DNA of 64,000 nucleotides, taken from positions 372,001 through 436,000 of the forward strand of contig CAVTUH010000002.1 of NCBI GenBank assembly GCA_963737835.1. Reading direction: 5' to 3'. This document shows positions 59,053 through 64,000 of the stretch, piece after piece (within the stretch, counting starts at the first letter, position 1; each line of letters starts with the position of its first letter). The translations under genes and the position numbers were made by a program. The DNA is from Palsa-1248 sp963737835 (GTDB lineage: Bacteria > Gemmatimonadota > Gemmatimonadetes > Gemmatimonadales > Gemmatimonadaceae). The notes under the pieces were generated by a model. The model ran no database searches and was not told the DNA's origin. It worked only from the letters and a program-made list of their open reading frames with translations.

Positions 59053-61569
59053 ATGAAATCTCCTTTCTCCTTTCGCCTTTCTCCTCTCTACGAGCGCGCA
59101 GCGCTCGTCGCGCTCGTCGCTACTTTCTGCCTCGCTGCCGTCTCAGGCGCGCAGGCGCCCGTGTCCGATGCGGAGCGAATCGCGACGGCATACGACACGC
59201 GCTCGCACGACTACGATCTCGTTCATCAACGGATCGAGTTGAGCGCGATCAGCTGGGACTCGACTTCGTTCGCGGGGCGGGTCACGACGGTCCTCGTGGC
59301 TCGGCGGCCCGGCATGGACTGCGTGACGCTCGACGCAGGCGCGCGGCTCGATGTGTCCCGCGTGACGACACCCGAGGGAGCGCCGCTTCGCACCAGCCGG
59401 TCGCGCGACACCCTCGTCGTGCACTTGGCGCGGGCCGCGGCGATGGGGGATACCGTTCGCTTCAGTATCGACTATCGCGCGCACATTGAAAACGGCCGTG
59501 GCCTCACGTTCATCGAGCCGGAAGGTCGCACGCATTGACCCCAACAGATCTGGAGTCAGGGTGAGGCGCAGGACAATCACTACTGGTTTCCCACGTACGA
59601 CTTTCCCGACGACAAGATGACGTGGGAGGTCGTGGCAACCGTGCCCACGCGGTATACGGTCGTGTCCAACGGACGGCTCGTCTCCGACACGCGCACGAGA
59701 GACGGTCTCCATACCGTGCACTGGTCGCAGGACACCCCGTCGGCGACGTATCTCGTATCGATTGTCATCGCGCCGCTGGTCCTCGTCGAAGACCATTGGC
59801 ACAACGTGCCGATCGACTACTACGTGTATCGGGACGATAGCGCTCGCGCTCGGCGCGCCTTCGGCGTCACCCCCGACATGATCGATGTCTATAGCCGGCT
59901 CACCGGCGTTCCCTTTCCCTGGGCGAAGTACGCACAAACGACAGTTGCTGATTTCTTCGGGGGTATGGAGAACGTCAGTGCGACGACGTTGGTGGACTGG
60001 GTGCCGGACAGTGCGTCCTATCACGATCGTCCGTGGTTCCAGTACATCCTCATCCCGCACGAGCTCGCCCATCAATGGTTCGGCGACTATGTGACCACTG
60101 AGAACTGGGCGAACACGTGGTTGAACGAAGGGTTCGCGGAGTTCATGCCGGGACAATACTGGGCCGTGAAGCTCGGCGCGCACGCCGAACAGGACTACTA
60201 TCTGGATGAGTACAGGCAGTTCCTGGCGATCGAACGCCAGCGGCCGATGCCGGTTGCTGCGCTCGGCTCCAACAACATCTATCCCAAGGGCGCGCTCGTG
60301 CTCGAGATGCTGCGGCAGTACCTGGGTCCGCAGCGATTCTGGGCCGCGATTCACTACTACCTTGTGCACCACGCACTGGGGACGGCCCTGACCGAGGACG
60401 TGCGTGAGGCGGTGTTGCAGACCACGGGCGACAATCTGACATGGTTCTGGAAGCAGTGGTTCTATAGCGCAGGCTTGCCGAAGCTCGTGGTCACGAGCGC
60501 GTACGATTCGGCCGCGCATTGGCTCACGCTCACCGTGCGGCAGACACAGGGCGACAGCGCGCGCGTCGACAGCACGGACGGTGCCGGCGGGCTCTTCACC
60601 ATCCCGCCGGTGTTCCGCATGCCGCTGACGATCCGTGTCGGCACCTCAGGGCCGGATGTCATCACCCATGCGGAGTTGTCGGCACGCGACCAGACCATCG
60701 CGATCGAAGGTCTGTCCAGTGCGCCGACCATGGTCATCTTCGATGATGGCAACCGCATCCTCAAAGAGCTGACATTCGAGCAGCCCACGGCGTGGCTCGC
60801 CACCGAGCTCCAGCGCGATTCGAACCTGTGGGACCGATCCTGGGCGATCCAGCAGATGAGCCATCGCGTGGATGACTCGGCCGCAGCTGCGGCGCTGGCC
60901 GACGCGGCGCAGCACGCCGACTACTGGCTCACGCGACAAGAGGCCGCCGCAGCGTTGGCTGACTTCCCGGGTCGGTTCGTGACCGCCGGCGCCGGAGCGG
61001 CGACGCACGACAGCTCGGCAGCCGTCCGACAGACGGCAGCCACCGCGCTCGCGACGGTTGATAGCGGAAGTGCCGCGCCGCGCCTTCGCGAGCTTCTGCG
61101 CGATCCGAGCTATGCAGTCCGCGCCGCTGCGCTCGCGGGCCTTGCGCGCGTCGATCCTGCCAATCGCTCGGCCCTCATCTCACAGGGCCTGTCGACCTCG
61201 TCGTACCGCGACGAGATCCAGGATGCCGCGTTGAGCGCGGCCGCTGCCGCCAACGACACGACTTTGCTGCCGACGCTGGACACGCTGGCGCGAAGTAATC
61301 GCGGCGCGATGATGGCGATGGCAGCGCTGGGAGCGCAGGGCAGCGGTCATGCGGTGGCGCTCCTGGGGCAGGCCATGGATGATCCCAAACCTTTCGTGCG
61401 CCAGTCGGCCATTACGGCTATCGTTCGCGGGTTGCCGCCCACCCTCGCCCTCGAGACGTTGCGCAGCAAAGCCGGTTCGCTGAGCTACGCTGATACGCGC
61501 AGCTTCGTCGAGATGATCATCCCGCGGCTCGAACAGCGTATTGCGGCTACTCGAGGTCAGCACCGATGA
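59053..61569 (+). pseudogene. M1-family aminopeptidase interrupted by an in-frame TGA
   Basis: ATG 59053 starts a signal region (SPLYERAALVALVATFCLAAVSGAQ) whose first codons come from a pyrimidine-tract/GCGC element. The N-terminal beta domain runs to FIEPEGRTH, then TGA at 59536-59538, and the same frame goes on PQQIWSQGEAQDNHYWFPTYDFPDDKMTWEVVA, the conserved M1 sequence. The catalytic domain follows: GGMENVSATTL (GxMEN exopeptidase motif), PHELAHQWFGDY (HExxH, His near residues 336 and 340) and TWLNEGFAEF (Glu 19 residues on). The C-terminus has HEAT-like repeats. Relatives have Arg at the stop position, so a CGA to TGA change fits. Without the stop the product is 838 residues and secreted. 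Confidence 0.9.
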
Positions 61570-62003
61570 CACTATCGGGTGACAAGCTGGTCGATCTATT
61601 GAATGAACTTCTCGAGGTATGCTACGACGGACTCGAGGGGTTTCGGACCGCTGCGTCCACGGTGACGTCGCCCGAAGCGATCACGTTGTTTCAATCGCGG
61701 GCACAGCGCCTCGACGAAGCCGCAGCCGAACTCTACACCGAGGTCCGGCAGCACGGCGGACAGCCGGTGGATCATGGACATTCGGAAGCACTCGTCCACC
61801 GCGGTTGGATGCATTTGCGTGCTGCCGTGGCCGCACGGACCGATGACGCCGTACTTGCCGAAGTCGAGCGGGGCGAAGAGGAGGCCGCTCGTCGCTACCG
61901 CAAAGCGTTGCATCACGACCTTCCCGCGGACATCCACGATCTGCTCGCCGACCACCTCGCCGCGATCGAGCAAAGTCTGGTGAACGTCAAGGCGTTGAGG
62001 TAG
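61566..62003 (+). CDS. PA2169/DUF2383-family four-helix protein
   Basis: A 145-residue helical protein whose ATG overlaps the stop of the aminopeptidase gene (ATGA, 61566-61569). It matches the PA2169/DUF2383 family: LVDLLNELLEVCYDGLEGFRTAASTV, LFQSRAQRLDEAAAELYTEVRQHGGQP, and an end EEEAARRYRKALHHDLPADIHDLLADHLAAIEQSLVNVKAL. These are ferritin-like four-helix bundles of unknown function, often stress induced. The coupling to a peptidase gene is unexplained. Confidence 0.85.
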   Translation: MTLSGDKLVDLLNELLEVCYDGLEGFRTAASTVTSPEAITLFQSRAQRLDEAAAELYTEVRQHGGQPVDHGHSEALVHRGWMHLRAAVAARTDDAVLAEVERGEEEAARRYRKALHHDLPADIHDLLADHLAAIEQSLVNVKALR

Positions 62004-62012
62004 GCGTAACAG

Positions 62013-62238
62013 TTACAGCAACAACTGCCGCGAGATCCACGCCTTGCATTGGTACGGCACGCCGTCGTGCCGCTGGTAGACCTTGAAAATGAACAGGTCG
62101 CGGTCGTCGCGATCGTCGAACCGCGGCCGCATTCTGCTTGACTTCGGCGCCTGACATCTGGACACAGACCGGCCGAAGCGCCGCAGCAACCATCGCCGCG
62201 ACGAGCAGCAACAGCAGAAGCGTGGTCAGGAATCGCAT
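62013..62238 (-). pseudogene. Small secreted protein gene with one-base frameshift
   Basis: From ATG 62238 one frame reads a signal peptide MRFLTTLLLLLLVAAMVAAA and MSGAEVKQNAA; an extra base in GCGGCCGC (62123-62130) then moves it, and the next frame reads RFDDRDDRDLFIFKVYQRHDGVPYQCKAWISRQLLL with a TAA at 62013-62015. Joined, this is a ~74-residue exported protein with a clear ending. No family recognised. It converges with the PA2169-like gene, 10 bases apart. Confidence 0.6.
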
Positions 62239-62526
62239 CACGACGCACCTAAAGTGCATGCCCGTATGGCGCCTCGCCAGTTAAGAACGCGCCGTGGGGT
62301 TGGCGAACTCACCCCCCGGTCCGACTCAGAGGTCGGCCGACAGTCGACACGGGACGACCCCGACCTCCCTCCTTTCTCGGTCCCGCTACGGCGAGTCCCT
62401 CTACCGCGCCGACTCTGTTTGGCCAGATTCATAGGTCAATCCCCGTGCGTAGGGGATTGGCCAGCATGATGGTTGCACGCCCCTGTCGGCCCACAGCGTG
62501 GCAAGGCCAAGCACAAGACGGAGGGG

Positions 62527-62883
62527 ATGGCAGTGCTCACCGAATCGCAACGAACGCACCTCTACAATCGACTCCTGGAAGAGCGCCAGCGCGCCCTTCG
62601 GGACCTCAATCGTTCGCAGGATGACGCCGAGGAGGGGGAACTCGAGCGAACCGGCGACCTATCAGAGGCGCCCACCCACCTGGCTGACCGAGGGACCGAG
62701 ACCGAGGACGAAGAGCTCGAAGCGTCCCTGGCGGATCGCGAAATCGTCGAGCTAGGGGAAATCGACGCCGCTCTCGAGCGCCTGTACAAGCATCCCAACC
62801 GATTCGGTCTCGACGAACGCACCGGGAAGGACATCCCGTTTGAGCGGCTGGACCTCGTGCCGTGGACGAGGACGGCGAAGTAG
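62527..62883 (+). CDS. DksA/TraR-like protein lacking the zinc-finger Cys residues
   Basis: A 118-residue protein from ATG 62527 with GGAGGGG immediately upstream. It has the DksA/TraR organisation: N-terminal coiled helix (QRTHLYNRLLEERQRALRDLNRSQDD), acidic middle, then a globular end ALERLYKHPNRFGLDERTGKDIPFERLDLVPWTRT. The end matches the C-terminal zinc-finger domain of DksA proteins (RFGxxxxTGxxIPxxRL), but all Cys are replaced, so no zinc should bind. Such Cys-less versions may act on RNA polymerase as other DksA homologues do. A short-lived interpretation is a stress regulator; not proven. Confidence 0.78.
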   Translation: MAVLTESQRTHLYNRLLEERQRALRDLNRSQDDAEEGELERTGDLSEAPTHLADRGTETEDEELEASLADREIVELGEIDAALERLYKHPNRFGLDERTGKDIPFERLDLVPWTRTAK

Positions 62884-62886
62884 CTG

Positions 62887-63018
62887 AACCAGGGGTCAGG
62901 GACGGCAAAGAGCGGGGTCAGGGGCCGGGGAACAAATCGAAAGGCCAGTCGCAGCGCAGTGCGACTGGCCTTCTGTGTTGTTCCCTGACCCCTTTCCCCT
63001 GGCCCCTGGCCCCGCCGT
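62887..63018. repeat. GGGGTCAGGG element with AACAAATCGAAAGGCC hairpin
   Basis: Left arm of GGGGTCAGGG units, then GGGGAACAAATCGAAAGGCC, a strong hairpin AGTCGCA...TGCGACTGGCCTT, TTGTTCCC (which pairs with GGGAACAA) and a right arm of CCCTGACCCC/CCTGGCCCC. It lies between two convergent genes and is the best-preserved copy of the family seen at 19232-19400. Confidence 0.82.
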
Positions 63019-63032
63019 TAGGCGCATGCGCT

Positions 63033-64000
63033 TTAGCGCCCGCCGCCCGCCGTCCACTCCAGCACTGCTCCGGCATGCACCAGCCCTCCGCCAAATCCGT
63101 ACAGCAGGATCATATCTCCTTGTCGGAGCTTCCCTTCTGACATGGCGATGGCGAGCGCCAGCGGGATGGAGGCGGCGGACGTATTGCCGAAGCACTCGAT
63201 GCTCGACAGGGTGCGCTCCAGCGGGATGCCGGTGCGCTCGCAGACCGCTTCCGTGATCCGCATGTTCGCGCTGTGCGGTACGAACCAGTCCAGTGCTTCG
63301 GCTGTCAGCCCCGCTTGCGCGAGGAGTCGGCAGACGCTGGTCGACACGGTCTCGACGGCCCACCGGAATACCTCCCGTCCGTTTTGCCGGACGAGCCCCG
63401 GGGCCTGGGTCGCACCGGCCGCGCCGGCAATGCGGCGAGAGAGGCCCGTGCGGTAGAGATGGGGGGCGCCCGATCCGTCGGCACCGACCATCGTTGCGAG
63501 GATCGCCGGTGGCGTCGACGCGTCGACGAGTGCGGCCCCGGCGCCGTCGCCGAACAGCACGCAAGTGGCGCGATCTGTATCGTCGATCACCTTGCTGAGC
63601 GTCTCACCAGCGACCACCAGTACACGGTCGTGAATACCCGCGCTCACCAGCCCGTTGGCCAGGTGGAGGCCGTACGCAAAGCCGGCACAGGTGGCCTGGA
63701 TGTCGACCGCGCCGGCGCGGGCCATCGAGAACTTGTCCTGGAGGAGTGCGGCGACGCTCGGAAAGGGGTAGTCCGGCGTGGTGGTGCTCACGATCACGAG
63801 CTCGACGTCGGCGGGCGAGGCGCCGGACCTGCGAAACAGATCGCGCACCGCTCCTTCACAGAATGTCGCTCGTAAACTCGTCTGCGCGCGCGATATGGCG
63901 CTCTCGAATGCCCGTTCGGCGGACGATCCACTCGTCGCTCGTCTCGACCATCTTGGCGAGATCCGCGTTCGTGCGGATGCCACTGGGCGCGTACGTCCCA
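63033..64000 (-). CDS. FabH-like beta-ketoacyl-ACP synthase III, frameshifted near N-terminus, 5' partial
   Basis: The main frame (stop at 63033) shows the FabH triad: Cys in QATCAGFAYGL, His in WFVPHSANMRI and Asn in ECFGNTSAASIPLAL, plus FGDGAGAALVD and LLYGFGGGLVHAG. Upstream of about 63863 this frame is not protein-like, but the neighbouring frame up to the window edge reads YAPSGIRTNADLAKMVETSD, EWIVRRTGIRERHIARADE, the classic FabH start. One extra base near 63863 therefore splits the gene, and its start lies beyond 64000. It condenses acyl-CoA with malonyl-ACP to start fatty acid (or related) chains. Whether it is housekeeping fabH or a secondary copy cannot be told. Confidence 0.87.
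   Translation of the reverse strand, partial: GRTRPVASARTRISPRWSRRATSGSSAERAFESAISRAQTSLRATFCEGAVRDLFRRSGASPADVELVIVSTTTPDYPFPSVAALLQDKFSMARAGAVDIQATCAGFAYGLHLANGLVSAGIHDRVLVVAGETLSKVIDDTDRATCVLFGDGAGAALVDASTPPAILATMVGADGSGAPHLYRTGLSRRIAGAAGATQAPGLVRQNGREVFRWAVETVSTSVCRLLAQAGLTAEALDWFVPHSANMRITEAVCERTGIPLERTLSSIECFGNTSAASIPLALAIAMSEGKLRQGDMILLYGFGGGLVHAGAVLEWTAGGGR

Noticed and set aside
59536..59538. Selenocysteine at the TGA of the M1 aminopeptidase
   Set aside because: M1 enzymes have no known selenocysteine here, relatives have Arg, and no SECIS-like hairpin is apparent just after the codon.

Overview
The window reads as a chromosomal stretch of a high-GC soil-type bacterium, most likely a member of Gemmatimonadota. 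This is inferred from three orphan MacB-like (ADOP) permeases without an ATPase partner, a FecR/DUF6600 protein, many small secreted proteins, a carboxypeptidase-regulatory/TonB-plug-like protein, a DUF305 plus LVIVD pair and abundant two-component and ECF signalling. No rRNA, tRNA, transposase or CRISPR array was seen.

Layout. 1-4 kb is an accessory island, visibly richer in A/T than the rest. It holds the C-terminal part of a Cas1-family integrase fused to a zinc finger and two repeated HTH-like units, an unknown protein, a possible PD-(D/E)XK nuclease and two small convergent unknowns. 4-11.5 kb carries small secreted proteins, an orphan histidine kinase, and an amidase plus nucleotidyltransferase cassette bracketed by a 73-bp direct repeat. 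11.5-16.5 kb has a three-gene GMC oxidoreductase/subunit 3/cytochrome c operon and an M48 peptidase gene. 16.5-31 kb has an orphan response regulator, a CPBP protease, two ADOP permeases, a DUF5700-like peptidase, the DUF305/LVIVD pair, and DinB and RidA proteins with a decayed RidA paralogue. 31-38.9 kb has an OmpR-type two-component pair, an S9 peptidase, two DoxX proteins and two hydrolases. 38.9-48.5 kb has a third ADOP permease, a lectin-fold protein, a TetR/DUF6265-like operon with a clear operator, the FecR/DUF6600 protein and a GT-C glycosyltransferase. 48.6-64 kb has a GGDEF/EAL protein, an ECF sigma/anti-sigma pair, a porin-like protein, a radical SAM/leucine dehydrogenase-like/unknown operon, an AraC regulator, an epimerase, an M1 aminopeptidase, a DUF2383 protein, a DksA-like protein and a FabH-like synthase.

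Two window-wide phenomena stand out. First, several families of short intergenic elements recur: (i) inverted arrays of GTTAGACGTTGGACGTT units around a long hairpin, which repeatedly supply the stop codon of the adjacent gene; (ii) GGGGTCAGGGGTC arrays around an AACAAATCGAAAGGCC hairpin; (iii) short GGGCGACGCATGCGTCGCCC-type palindromes; (iv) CTCCTTTCTCC pyrimidine tracts joined to a GCGC palindrome near gene starts. Second, at least seven otherwise well-conserved genes carry what looks like one extra base, and an M1 aminopeptidase carries a single in-frame TGA. This pattern points to residual indel errors in the sequence or to recent gene decay, and split genes here should be read as one unit.
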